From contig VZRN01005637.1 of the NCBI GenBank assembly GCA_013397935.1, positions 1 through 64,000 of the forward strand: a stretch of 64,000 nucleotides of DNA. Direction: 5' to 3'. Shown piece after piece: positions 1-12,800 of the stretch; the first letter of the stretch is position 1; each line of letters starts with the position of its first letter. Source of the stretch: Dasyornis broadbenti. Taxonomy: Eukaryota; Chordata; Aves; Passeriformes; Dasyornithidae. The notes beneath the pieces were generated by a model. That model saw nothing but the letters and a program-made list of their open reading frames with translations, did no database searches and had not been told where the DNA came from. A program made the translations under genes and the position numbers.

Positions 1-753
1 GTTTATGCCTTCAGGCCTACCAGCAGGGCATGCAATACCTACATTAAACCAAATTTAAAAGTAAGGGTGCTCCTGCTGCTAACGTCCTCAGATCACAGAC
101 ATGCAAAATGAAGGAACTGGCAGCTGAAACTTTAATGGTGGGAAGTGTAGACTGAATACTTGGGGAAAAAACACAGTAGCTCTATATGACAAAAAAGTCC
201 TATTAGCATTTATGTACTTCAAAATGACAAGCTAGACGATTCTACATAACTGTGGGGCTTTTGGCTTTTGTTTTAAGTCAAACCCTGTGTTGTAAGAGTA
301 GCATTACTTACATTTTTTCCTTCAAAAGATTGTTACTATTGTGATTATGTAGGATTTTGAACATTAACACAGTGCCTGTCATTGTTTTGCACCCTGTATA
401 TCCCATCATTTGTCCACATGCTGTATTAAATTAAAATATTATCAATACTTGGACCTAGATAGCTTGAGGAAGCACAGGGAATCCCATGAAGGTATGGCTC
501 CTGAATCCACCATCCCTTTGCAAATCAAAAGCACCTCAATGAAAGAGAGAAGTCCATGGAAAGTTCAATAATGACCATTCCTTTGTGTTATGCCCTACTG
601 ATGTAATGCTGAGATTCATGTAGAACTGGGGTTAGGTTTTAGTGCACTGGAAGTAACAGAGAGTGGAGTGGAAAGCAGCGCAAGAAGGAAAAGAAACTGC
701 ATTGCTGTGACAGGGTTGTTTCATGTAATGTTGGTTTTGTTTGTTTGTTTTAG
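1..753. other. Sequence upstream of the first coding exon
   Basis: AT-rich, with no CpG-rich promoter-like stretch. It ends in a (GTTT)n-rich polypyrimidine tract and AG at 740-753, which acts as a splice acceptor. It is therefore most likely the 3' part of an intron whose non-coding first exon and promoter are upstream of the window. No other feature was recognised. Confidence 0.6.
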
Positions 754-850
754 TTAAAATGAATGTGTTGCCTCAAGCGGTCCTACAAAGCCCAGGGGAG
801 CATCCCAAGTTCATAGAGCAGACTCTTTATCCCCCATTAGACTTTGCAAG
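754..850 (+). CDS. TTC29: TTC29 coding exon 1 (start codon at 759)
   Basis: The acceptor TTTGTTTGTTTTAG ends at 753, and a GTAGGT donor starts at 851. The ATG at 759-761 has A at -3. It opens a frame of 30 codons plus two bases (MNVLPQAVLQSPGEHP..., ending ...PPLDFA and AG). The split codon completes as Arg31 with the first base of the next exon. The human N-terminal segment before the same junction is also 31 residues and also ends in Arg, which supports both start and boundary although the sequence itself is poorly conserved. Five bases of 5' UTR (754-758) precede the ATG, so an upstream non-coding exon is implied but not seen. This is the least conserved exon; an alternative upstream first exon cannot be excluded. 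Confidence 0.8.
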
Positions 851-3800
851 GTAGGTACCTCTTCTCTTTCAAAGCATCATTTTTGCTGTGAACAGCTTCA
901 ATCAGCTGTGCCGAAGTGACAAATTATGTTTGCTCTTTTGCAATGTTTAAAACTACAGAAATCAGAGGCGAGGAAATTCTCTCTTAGGAAAGTTCCACAA
1001 TTAAAAAGGGGGGGAAAAAAAAAGAAAGAAGGTGTCCTTTGGATTAAAATGGACTTCTCTTTAATAACTGAGCAATTTAAGATTCAGTAGAAGCCAACTT
1101 ACAGGTGAAGTGGACTTTTTAAATACACTTTATGAATTACTGTGAGTCATTATGGACACACTGGATGAATAAGGATAAAACAGCTTGAAAAATGCAAGTG
1201 ACAAGTTCTGGAAGAAAAGAAACTGTCTTTTAGCAAGTGCCATCCTCACCTCAATTCTGTATGAAGAAACAGTGTCCATTCCAAGTCACAGTCTTTTCTC
1301 TTCGCATTGATTAATTAATTAATCAATTTTAATATTTTTAATTCTCATTGCATGTAAGAAGCCATTTTAAATAATGATTTTCTTGAGTTGATGGAATTTC
1401 CTAGTGTATTTTTTCCAAAGTATCACCTGCCTGTCTTTTCTGTGTTATTGCTACATTAACATCATTTATAATAACAGCCAGGATGAGACAAGTATTCATT
1501 ATTCTTAGTAAGTTTAATTCTGCATGATAGATGACCATGTTTGTAGTTGCATCAGTCCAACACGAGTTATTACAAAACTTACGTAAACAGTAATTAGTTT
1601 GCAAGTTTTTGCTTATGTTTTTTTCCCTTAGCTGTAGTTTTCTTTACATTTGAGAGTGTTACCAATCAGAAGTCAGAAATTTATACTTTGGCTATAAGGC
1701 AGGTGGCATTTTAAATCGCATATGATGCTAAGAGCTTTTCCCTTGATTTTTATTTATTTATTTATCTATTAAAATACCTTTGTAGAGATGATGGAAAGGC
1801 ATCAGGCTTTCCTTTGTTCCAGTTTTGGTTGGTTTTTACCTGCAGTTTGGATTAAATTGCAGCAAGCTAAGGATAAGGATTTGCCTGTTGTAGTTCACTG
1901 TTTCCTTGGGGGGTTTGACTTTCTCTCCCCTGTTCTAAGTATTTGGTGTGTTCTCCATGTGCTACTGATGAGCAGAAATCTAATTTTTACAGTCTTAAAG
2001 TGCAATGGTCAACCAGGGGGGGTTTTTTGTGTTGTCTGCTTGATACTTCATATTTATTTGCCCAAAGATACTGTATTTCAATTTTTCCATTACCTCATAT
2101 AAACTTATAGTATTTTGAAATACGTTTTAAATCAGTTTAAAATGTATATATTAATTACTTTATTTTCATTATCCTAATGAAATTATGTATTTTCCTAAAT
2201 TATTACTATTTTGGTGTGAAATTTTTGATATTGATTACATTTTGGTGTTGATAATAAATGAAATTTTATGGCAATATCCATTAGGTGCACATTTAGGCAG
2301 ATCAGCAGCAACTCCTATGGATTGTGTTAAGTGCAGCCTGGAAGCAGAAACCTCTGCTGGTGCCACTCAGCAGCAGCAAATTCTGGAACAAATTTAAAGG
2401 CACTATTTGTGAGGGAAGATTTCACTGCTACATTGTTTTAAATACAGATATGTCAAAATATCTCTGCTTTGCTTATCTATTTTGTTTTCATTTAAATGAA
2501 CTTCATGAAGTGTCTTTGGTATTCTCAGAGCAATAAGGAGCATGACACTTATATTAGCTAACATTATGAAAAGAATTTACTCTCATCACTGTAATGAAAG
2601 ACAGCAGTGTAATACAGACAGAGAAAGAGCAAAGTAATGGATTTATGTGGAACACTAATGCTGAATTTCTTTTATCTTTGAGTGATTAAACAGACAATCT
2701 TTATGCTCTTTTTTTTAGAAGAATAAAAATTAATTCACATTACTTTTATAAAGATAACGTTCTCTACCATCAGGATATCAGATTCTATTTAAATACACTT
2801 TATGGTCAGTAAGTACGTATTACCCTTTCAAGGCATCTCGTGTGTATGAGAGTGGAGATGGAAAGATATGATGGCTGAAGTGAAAGGTGATAAAGGTGAA
2901 AAGATGCACAGTTCAAATTTTAAACTTAGATCCATGCATCCTGAAATTTCCTCTTTATTTTAATGCCCTTTGGATTACCCCCTCAGTGGACCACCTTTTG
3001 CACTACGCTGCTCAAACTGTGGAAAGCCAGGAGCATTGCACCGAGGAAAACATTTTGAGCTGTGTTTAGAAATTCTTTTGTTGATTTGCCTTTTGTTTCA
3101 ATTTTGAAAAAGCTAACTACAAAATAGATTGGACCCATTTGGTCCATACAGATGATACAAAAATATAATGGTTCTGGTTAGGAAACAGTTTAAATATAGA
3201 TAGCTTAATCAACTATTATTGATTTAGGTAATACACAGTTTCTTCTTGTTTAGACAGAAATACCAGATAACCAGATGGCTGAAAGCTAATACCACCTCTG
3301 TTTTCTTTTAGAAATAAAGATTTGAAATAGCTACGGACCAAAAAATTAAAAAGATATTTGTATCTGTTTATAGACTGTCTAATATTTTACTTTGTCAATA
3401 TTTCAGTATTTAGCTCTTCTTGGCAATGATAATGTATTATACATGCTGCAGAAGTCTATGTTAGCACCTTACAGCATTTCTTTTAATTTTTTTCATTTAA
3501 ATTTAGGATTCATTTGATCAAAGACAAAGATGCCATAGATGATTATTTGGCGAAGAATATCAAAGGAGTGTCAAAACAAGAAGCTGCTGCGTAAGTTGGC
3601 TTTTTCGAGGCGTTTTAACATCCATAAGTTTATTGTTCCCTTTGTTTCTAGTCATCATAGTCATTTAAATTTAAAGTTCCCTAGGCCCTACTCTTTTTAG
3701 TGGAACTTGGCATTTAAAAATTGAAGTTGATATTAAATAATGATGGTTCATTTCTCCTGATGTTAAATATATCAAAGCATTTATCTCCTTGTTTTTACTA

Positions 3801-6800
3801 ATTTGTATATTTACCAATTAGGTCAGATTTGTAACATTATTATTAAGATTGTGTCAGTAATTATATTGTGCTGCCTTTTTTTTTCCACCTTCTCTTTTTT
3901 TTCTGAGTTTTTGTGAAATATCTCCTTTGGGGTGGGAGCTTAGTGTACCGACATACACGTTCTTGTAATTTTGAGTTACTATTTAGCCAAGCCCAAGTGC
4001 TGACTTCTGTGGTGAAGCATTTAATACCCCATTAGTTATTTAAAAACCCAGTGAATGAAAGAAATCTAGATAACTTTTGATTTCTTACAGATGAAGTATT
4101 TACATTTAGAAGTTACAAGAGACTATGACTGACTTATTCTTCTGGAGTCTTTTAACAGATCTGGGGTTTGGCACCATGAAAATTAATGAAAAAATTCTAA
4201 CAAACTGGATCGCTGGTTGCTTAAATGAGCTGATTTATTTATTTCAATATTTAAATAATAAAAGGATGCATATACAAGGGCTCTAGGCACCTTAACAATT
4301 AATATTGCAAGATCACCCTTGCAGCATAAAAACATTCTATCAGTCAAGACAGGAATTCCACCAGCTAGTTTCCTGCAAAACATTCTTCTTTTCTCCTTCC
4401 TAGCCTAAGAATGTGCCTGCAAACATTCCCTAAAAACTTCCACATTAAAATCCAGAAAATTACTAAAAGTATCAGACCTCAGGGAGCAGGCATAGAACTA
4501 AGTACCTTTCCTTACTGTCACCCTGGTTCCATGCCCACTGTGGAACTGGCTGCTCTACTCATTGCACTCCAACAATCGTCACAGGCCAAGTTGCCTTCCC
4601 AGGGAGCTGTTTCAGTCACCAGCCCCAGTGGACTTCCGCACACCATGCTAGAGATAAAAGTGTTCTCTCTGAGGTGATTGCACAGGAGGTCTGTACTGCT
4701 ATTTTAGGAAGGCCTTGGGGTTTCAAAGTGAATTTTGCAGCTCTTATTTGATCAAGTCAGATTTTTAACACTATAAAAAAAAAACCAACCAAACAAAAAA
4801 ATAATGCAAAAAATCTTCCTTTATGATGTTTTTATATCCAAACCCTGAGTCTGATATTGTGGAAAAGGAAACCAGCAAGGGCATTCACAATGTAGTGATA
4901 ATTTTATCATCTTTTCTGCAATATCTTCACAAAGTATAGTTCCTTTACAGTTTTGTAAGAGGCTGTTTTTCCCAAGTTACTAAAGCGTCTTAGAAGATTA
5001 AACTGGTTTATTTCTATGGAGATGTTTAAAGTACCTATTTTAAAAGGTTACATTCATGTTCTGTGCATTTAATTCTTCTTGGAATTTTGGCTTTTGATAA
5101 TAGATCAACAGTTATAAAATTTCTCTCTATATATATAATTTACTAATGCTCTTCCATAACCTTGATGAAATCATTTGAGAGCAAATAAAAGGTAACAAAC
5201 TAACTACACAGTTATATTAGTACTATGCTATTCTAGTTAGAAAAAAATAAATGCCTCAAATTCAATCTAAAACCAATTTATAAAGTAAGGCAATGCCATG
5301 TTGGTAAATGATCTTACTGAAATCAGTATAGTGCTCAGTATGTCTCAGCAAAAAACAGACGCTATTATTTTAAAAATAAGAGATGGCTTGTAATATGCTG
5401 TGTAGTTTTTCAATATTGTTTCCATTCCAGAAATAGATTATTACACTTCTTTATAAAAACACTGAATTTCCTTCCTCTGCCACCTAAATATCTGTACTTT
5501 TGTTTAATATGGAGGTTAACTTAATATGCCAGTGATTATTTCATCAAGACGAATTCTTGTAGCCACACTCCTACTTAATATTAAACACCCTTTTTTTTTT
5601 TTAAATGTATGTTGACCAAACAACAAATTTATTGCCTTCTAAATAAAGGAATGCATAGGTACTATCACGTTTATGGAAAAAAAGTAATAAAACTTTTCCC
5701 TGAAATTCTATCCTTCACAATATTCCTTAAAATTGAGATGAACTATTGAAGGAAAAAGGTTGCAGTTATTCTTGTATTGTAAAATATTTTACTGTGTTCC
5801 AAACTTCAGCAAAAGAGAAGAATTCCCTTAAGTGTGCTCATGATATAATCTCTTTTTTTTTCTGTGGAAAAATGAGGAGACTTTTTCATTTTTTTTCTTT
5901 GTAATAATTTTTTGTCCCAGGTTGATATCATAGAAGAGGGAGAAAAAGTAGTGCTTAAGAAAGATAGTACTTTAATTATATTAAAGCAGGATATTGCTTT
6001 ATTTTTTCATTAATTTTGATTTGGTTCCTTCACAAAGACTTTAACTTGACATAAGAAGTGAATGCGATGCAAGAATCTGGAAATGGAAAAAAAATAACTG
6101 TTCCATTAATGCAGAATGTGAGTGCTTTCTTGCCACAGAATTAGGCTTTTGTATGAGGAGGTTGGCTGACTCCAGTGGCCCTCAGTGTGCTTTCCCTGAT
6201 ACTTCCTGTTCTTACTTCTGACTCACCAAGTCATTAATGGCTCAAAATCAGATTGCAATAAAAATTAAAAATAGTTCTTATGCCTGAAGTAAGAGTCAAG
6301 AAGTTCATGATGAACTGTGAAGTAAAGCATTTTTTCATCAAGAGATTGACTCTTCAAGTGTGTTTAGAGCCTAAAATGGGCCAGAATTTGATATTGTCAT
6401 ACTTGTTTCCTGATCTTTTTGTCAGGGCCAGAAAGATCAAGTAACAGTTCTCTCCTCTTCATACCAATGAAAATTGCCCAAAGAGGACTATGTCATCAAA
6501 AAAGAGCTGACATTGAGAGCTAAACAAAAGCTGACAAAAAAGAGCTAAAGACATTGAAATGTATTTGATGAGAGGAACAGCTTTGCTTAGCTGTAACAAC
6601 AACAACAAAAAAATTTACAGTAGTGATGTTACTATATGTATTTGAAATATATTTGAGTTGAATGATGGAGTTCTACTGTCCTCAAGACTCTGGTGGTCAA
6701 ATGAAATCCACATTATTATACAGAGATGATAAAGGCTAACCTTTGCAGAAAATTTGTATTTGTGTTTTCTGTCTCGTGAGCAGTGGACCAGTATGTTATG

Positions 6801-9800
6801 GAAAGCTTACCTTGATAAATTTGTGTCAGTAAAGACAAGCTCTGATATGACTCTATTTTTAGGCAGGAGACAAGATTATCTTGCACACATTCTGTCAGAT
6901 GTTTTTGAGATACAGTGGGCTGTTCTGCTTAGAATTCTCTGATGGCTGATCGACTTTAAGTTTAGCTGTAACAGAAGAAGGCAAAGGCTTTCATTCTCAG
7001 GTGGGCTGTGTCTCCCAGAGCAATTGTTGGCCGTCTCTGCCAATACTGGGAAGATGGATCATTAAATGACTTTGCAGATTGTAGACTGCAAAATGGAACA
7101 TAAAATTTCTGCTCTAACAGTGATTACTGATGAATATAGTAAAGTATAGCTTTTGTAAACTCTCTGCGAAAAGAGCAAAGGGGCTTTCACCCAAGTTTAA
7201 CTGATCCGGGTTAATAACCTGGATAATAATATAATAAATGTAAATAATTAAGAGAAAGTAGTGTGGTTAGTTGAACCCCATCCTTTAGGATTCACACAAG
7301 TGCTTTAGAATAAGGTGAACCATACTTTTGAAGCACCTATTTCTTTCCATTGCTTATGGAGAGATCATAGGGTGATGAGCTCAGATGTGGACATGTACAT
7401 TTACCGCTCAATACTACACTGGAGAACTATGGAAAGCTGTAAAAAAGCCTTTTGAAAGCTGTAAAAAGGATGAGGTAGAGGTTTTAGAGACTGATTCCTG
7501 AGGCAGCATTTTTGCAGGAAGCTGTCAAGTTCAGAACAGAAACGACCTGGCACTCATTTTAAATCTGTTGATGCCATCTGATAAAAGATTCTTTTTCCAT
7601 TCTTCAGTCAGAGGCAAATTATTTACTACCCTCCCCACTCCCCAACTTTCTTCACTTTTCATTGTCAGCATCAGCTAGGACTAATTAAGGAAAAAAGACG
7701 TGGGAAAATTAATGAGGGATTAAGTGTTAGATGAGTTTTTGGAAATAAATTTTTTTTTTCTACATGCATATGTCTTCTACCAGTTGATCTCTGAATATTT
7801 AACCCTGTCTGTCCTCCAGGATTAAAGAGGGTAAACTTCCTCACCTGATTAGAGGCCAAAATGATCTGGAGAGTTCACTGAGGGAGAAAATGGGATTTGT
7901 GGGCTGATGGAGAGGAGAAGACCTAGTATGAAGAGTGTTTTGTTCTGTATTTCCATCATAGCCATGATGGACTAGTAAGCCCTACTATTAGACTGGGCTT
8001 CTTCTGACCTGCTTGTCTGTTTGTAAGTTATTTAAATCATGAGAGTTTCAGTACTCAGTTTTTTATTTATTTGCTTCTCTATCTGTCTATATTTTGGTCT
8101 TTTGCATTGATGGACCAGTTCTTTAAGGAAGCTGAACACAAATATCTGGTTGGGGACTTGATTAACTCATACTTTTTAGTCACCTCTACCACACATATTA
8201 GTAAGGTGACTTCTGAGGTGACCTATGAAATCCTTCACTCAAAAATAGATTGGGACTTATTTTCACTGACATCGTATTGCCGTGTTTTCTTTTTCACAAC
8301 CTGAAATTTCAAAGAGCTTAATTTAGGTGTGGGGATTTTGTGTTGTAAGATGGATTTGACAATTTCTGTGTTATAAACTGAGGTTCTCGAGGAACAGAAG
8401 AGGGACACTGCCTAGAAAAAGGGTAAGGAGTAATATCTTGTTGGTATGGGATTGAGGCAAGGCAAGAGGATGTGCAGCTGCTATGACTAGCAAGCTTGCA
8501 AAAGGAAATTTGGGATGCAGACAGACAATGTGCAGATGCAGATTCTGCTTGTCCTTTGTATTTCAGCCCTTAATTGTTGCAGAGCAGAAAGGCCTTACAA
8601 AATGAGGGCCTTGTTGCCCTTGTAAAATCCTTGCTCACTTCTGCTGCTTCGGCTAACCAGAGAGCATTCTGGGAATGACTCAGCTAGACTAGAGGGGAAA
8701 AACAAGTTACATAATTGGAAAACAATTGTTAGAACCAGTAAGTGCTCACACTGTGGGGCTGGTGGTTGGTTACATCTGATGCGTGTTCCTGTCGTCGTTT
8801 GTGGTCGTTGGTTAAACACTTTTGTTGTGCCTCACAAGTATGCAAACCCGTAACAAGGTAACAGTTTAAGAACCCGGGATTTTTGCAATAAAATGTCTTC
8901 ACTTATCACCGTCTTGTGGAGTCCATGACCTTAACCACCACACTTAATTGCCCCGTATTTGGTTCTAGTGATGTGAGCTGCTTCCATTTCTTCTGTGTAC
9001 AGCGCTATGAAGACGGAGGGAGGCAAGCTCAAGGCAGCTGAAGAAGGGCATAGCAGAAAAGAGAAAAATAAGTAAACTTCTTTCCCTTTCATGTTCAGTC
9101 CTAGCAAGACTGAGTAAGTCCTTCTGTGTTCTTCCTGATGCCCTGATGTCAGTCTTTGCATAGGACCTGTAAGAACCTTATGGCCCTCTTGGTTCACCTT
9201 ATTCTGGTTGAAAATGGTGGAATTCTGGTGGAATGTTGTGTAAACTAATTTACATTTTATGAGGATATTTCTTCAGTTTTAGATACTAAAAACTACGGAA
9301 GAGGGTAAATCAGAACCAAAGAAATGTATCCTTTCATGGTAAAAGAAATTTTAAATTAAGGCACTCTATCCCAAACTCCCTGCTGGTTGTGGAAAGGGAG
9401 ATGGCACAAGTCACTTAGTGAGCTAGATGATAAATTTTAAATTTCTTTCACAATATTATTTAAATATGTATTTTTTTCAGTCTGAATAATTCCTAACAAT
9501 CTCGCTTGCCGTGACCAGGATTCAATGTTTATTAAACAACTTTCAAAAAGAGATTTTAGCACTTAGAGGCACACATTCTTTTTGGTCAAATGAATGATCT
9601 CTGCGAATTTTGGGCCTGATAAGCATATTATTTAGTGTAATTAGGCAGTGATCTGAAGAAGAGAACTGTGTAGGAAGCGAATGGTTTGCCATTCCTAGAG
9701 AAACTTCTCTGTGCATTTGTGTAATGTGAAAGATTTTTCTTGAAAAGGTTAAAAAAAGTTCTAATCAACTTCTGTACATTATGTAGAACTTCATTTTCTA

Positions 9801-12800
9801 AACTCTGCAAAAGAAAGTTTCATATTTAATGGGAAATCATGAATTATTCCATTTATTATCTACTTCCTCCTTTCAAAGACATGATCTGGATAAAAGGCGG
9901 GGTGAATAATTTCAAAAAATACAATACATTTTTAATGGGAAGGTGCAAACTACAGATTCTCATGACTATTAGCAAGTATAGAGGAAACAGAATTTTACTT
10001 GCAAAAACTCATCAAACTCTTGCAAAGATAAAATACATGACATACTTTAATAAAGAAGAACACAGTGAGCAGAAGTTTTTCTTTTTTAATGTAACTTGTT
10101 GTTTTTACTAAGTTTGGTCTTACGGTTTTTTAGTGCTTTCATTTCTCAATAGTTCAACAATATTTAGTACTGAAGATAATGTACAAGCAATACACAACTG
10201 ACTTCTATTTCTAAGGCACTCCATAAAGGTGAAGCATCTCTAACACATAAAAAGAGTCCGAGATAAAGAAAGATTGTCTAATCTGCCCTGGTACAGTCAT
10301 GACTTCCTAATAATTTTCGCAGTGAATCCTTCTGCGTTGTGTAAAATCCTCGCTTTTCCTTTCTTCTGAATCTCCGTGTGCTCTATTTGTCCTTATCCTA
10401 CTGAGTAAATTCAGCTGGGGACTTGAATAAGAGATATCCTAAACAAAAGGAAAAGTACTGTGGGAATTGTTCATATCAATATTGCAATAAATGCATAGCC
10501 TTGTATAGGGTTTTATGATATTTCATAACATCAGCTTGAGAAGATACAGAAAGTAAATAATTACGTTTATCTGTCTTGTACACCGTAAAAGAAACTTGCA
10601 GAGAAATTTAACAACTACTTCAATATTGTGCAAGTCAAATGGAAGGGATTTCAAACACAGACATTTCTAGCTTTTAGTCCATCAGGCTAGCTCTGAAATA
10701 AAAGAGGAAAGTTGAGAAATACTTCATTTTGATATATAGTATTTCATAAAATATGGTTGGAATTACATTTGTTAAAGAAAATTATTAATTTAGACAGAAA
10801 AGCAGAAAGATTAATGAAGATAATGTTTTTTTCTGATTATGTTTCAAATAATCACAGGTGTGCGTACTTTTGTATGATGAACATTTTTATAAGGGTAGCA
10901 CTTTAATCTTTATTTTTTGTGTTTTCTTTGCATCTTTGTTTAGGGACAGAATGTTTCAAACATTCATTACTAAATTTATAATTCCATTTTCTGGGTTAAT
11001 GAGGATTGTTAATTATTATAGTACTTACATTCATTTAAAAATACTTTTTCTGTGTCATCCTTTGATGTTTATTATTGATTAATTTTTCATTTTATGTAGC
11101 TCTGAACAAAAGGAAGCGAGTTCAATATATATGTTCTTTGTGGGATCCTACTGACAGGGTATGCATCCCCCTTTGATTGCATGATTTAGGTTAAAGTGTG
11201 GTTTGACAACAATCCAGTGACTGAGGCAGTAGATGAAAAGCACTGCATTGCTAATGCTGAAAGTTCTTTTACATAAATATATATATCTACATATATATAT
11301 ATATGGTATAAAGTATCTACATCTCTTTTTTTTATATGCTTTATTTTCATATTTCTGTTAATAGTTCTGGATGCATAGCTCCATAAAGCTTTTCTTCTTC
11401 AAAAAATCTGTATTGTTGCAAGTCAGTTCCAAGTGATGTTTTTCCCTCCCACAATGTGTGCAAATTGTCATGCAATATTTTTTATTTATAATTAGAAAAG
11501 GGAATCCTTTTTATAAAACATTTGGGGGCTTGTGGATTTTATTCTTTTTTGTACTAGGATATTAGCTATTTCAAGTTTGTAATTTGGAATTAAAAAGTAT
11601 GCACCACACCCTAATATAATTCTTAGCCTTAGTGGTAAAATGTTCTGAAGTGTAAGCTGTCTATTACTGCTTAATGGCATTTACTGTACTGTCATATCTT
11701 TTTTTAATGAGATTACTATAGTCTACAATTTAACATATTACCATCCAGTAAATATTTCATTAAAAGTATTTAAATGGACAGTCTTTAAAGCAGGATTAAA
11801 GAAGCTGTGCCCTGATGCAATTAAACAGCTTTGTATCAGTAGCAGTATATGTGAAATGTGCTGAGTGCCTGGACCATCTGAGGGCTTGACCTACCAAAAT
11901 ACTTACATGGATACATTTTCACACAGAATTGGGATATCACAGGACTCAGATGTATTTTTAAGGTATCTATGTGCCCACCCTTGGTGAGTTGCAGCCCAGG
12001 GATGTGGCAGTGTAGACATCAGCAGTGTGGGTACAGGGGTTTACACCACTGTAACCTGGATGCTAAAGCCAAATCCTCAGCTTCCACATTTGCCAGGTAT
12101 TTGCATGAGCACTTTCTGTGTTCAGCAGTTCCTTGCAGGTGCTTTAACTAAATTTAGGCATGGGTCACCAAAGGCATTGCAAAACTGTTTTTGTTTTTTG
12201 GCTGTCCACCTGTAATTAAACAATAATTCCTCTTTCAATTCCTAGGCTGAGCAGCCTGAACTTATAAATTATTACAGCATATTTGGCTTTCTTGTGTTTT
12301 GTGTACTTTTTTTTTTTTTACTTAATGCATATATCTTTCAAATTTTAGGGAGGAAATTCTGATATTCCAATGTTTATGCTGTGTTTATTTGCACATAAGT
12401 TAAGCAAAAAGAGTTAAGTGTTCACATACTTTATGTAATTTTAATTTTTTTGTAGATTTATAGTCAGAAGATGAGAGGGAAGTAAAATAAATTTGTGTAA
12501 ATAAACTTAAGCAAAAATATCTTGATTATTTTTTCATAATTTTGTGATGTTTTCATATCAGTCATTGACTTGCCAAATGCAGAAGGAAATCCCAAGTGGA
12601 TGAAACTTATTTGAATACAGTTTTAAAACATTATAATAATTGTTAGAGTAATTATTTTACACTGGAAGTACACTTTAATATTTTATATACTATCGTTGTT
12701 TATTCCGTGCCATTTTGTGCTTTACAAAATGGGATTTCTATAGTACACTTGTATTGTAATCAGCAGCTGGAATCACCTGGAAGTACTAATTAAGCCCTAG

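Noticed and set aside
4411..4677. 88-residue frame preceded by a CTTCCTAG acceptor-like site
   Set aside because: No similarity to TTC29, which is already continuous from exon 2 to exon 3, and no other protein recognised.
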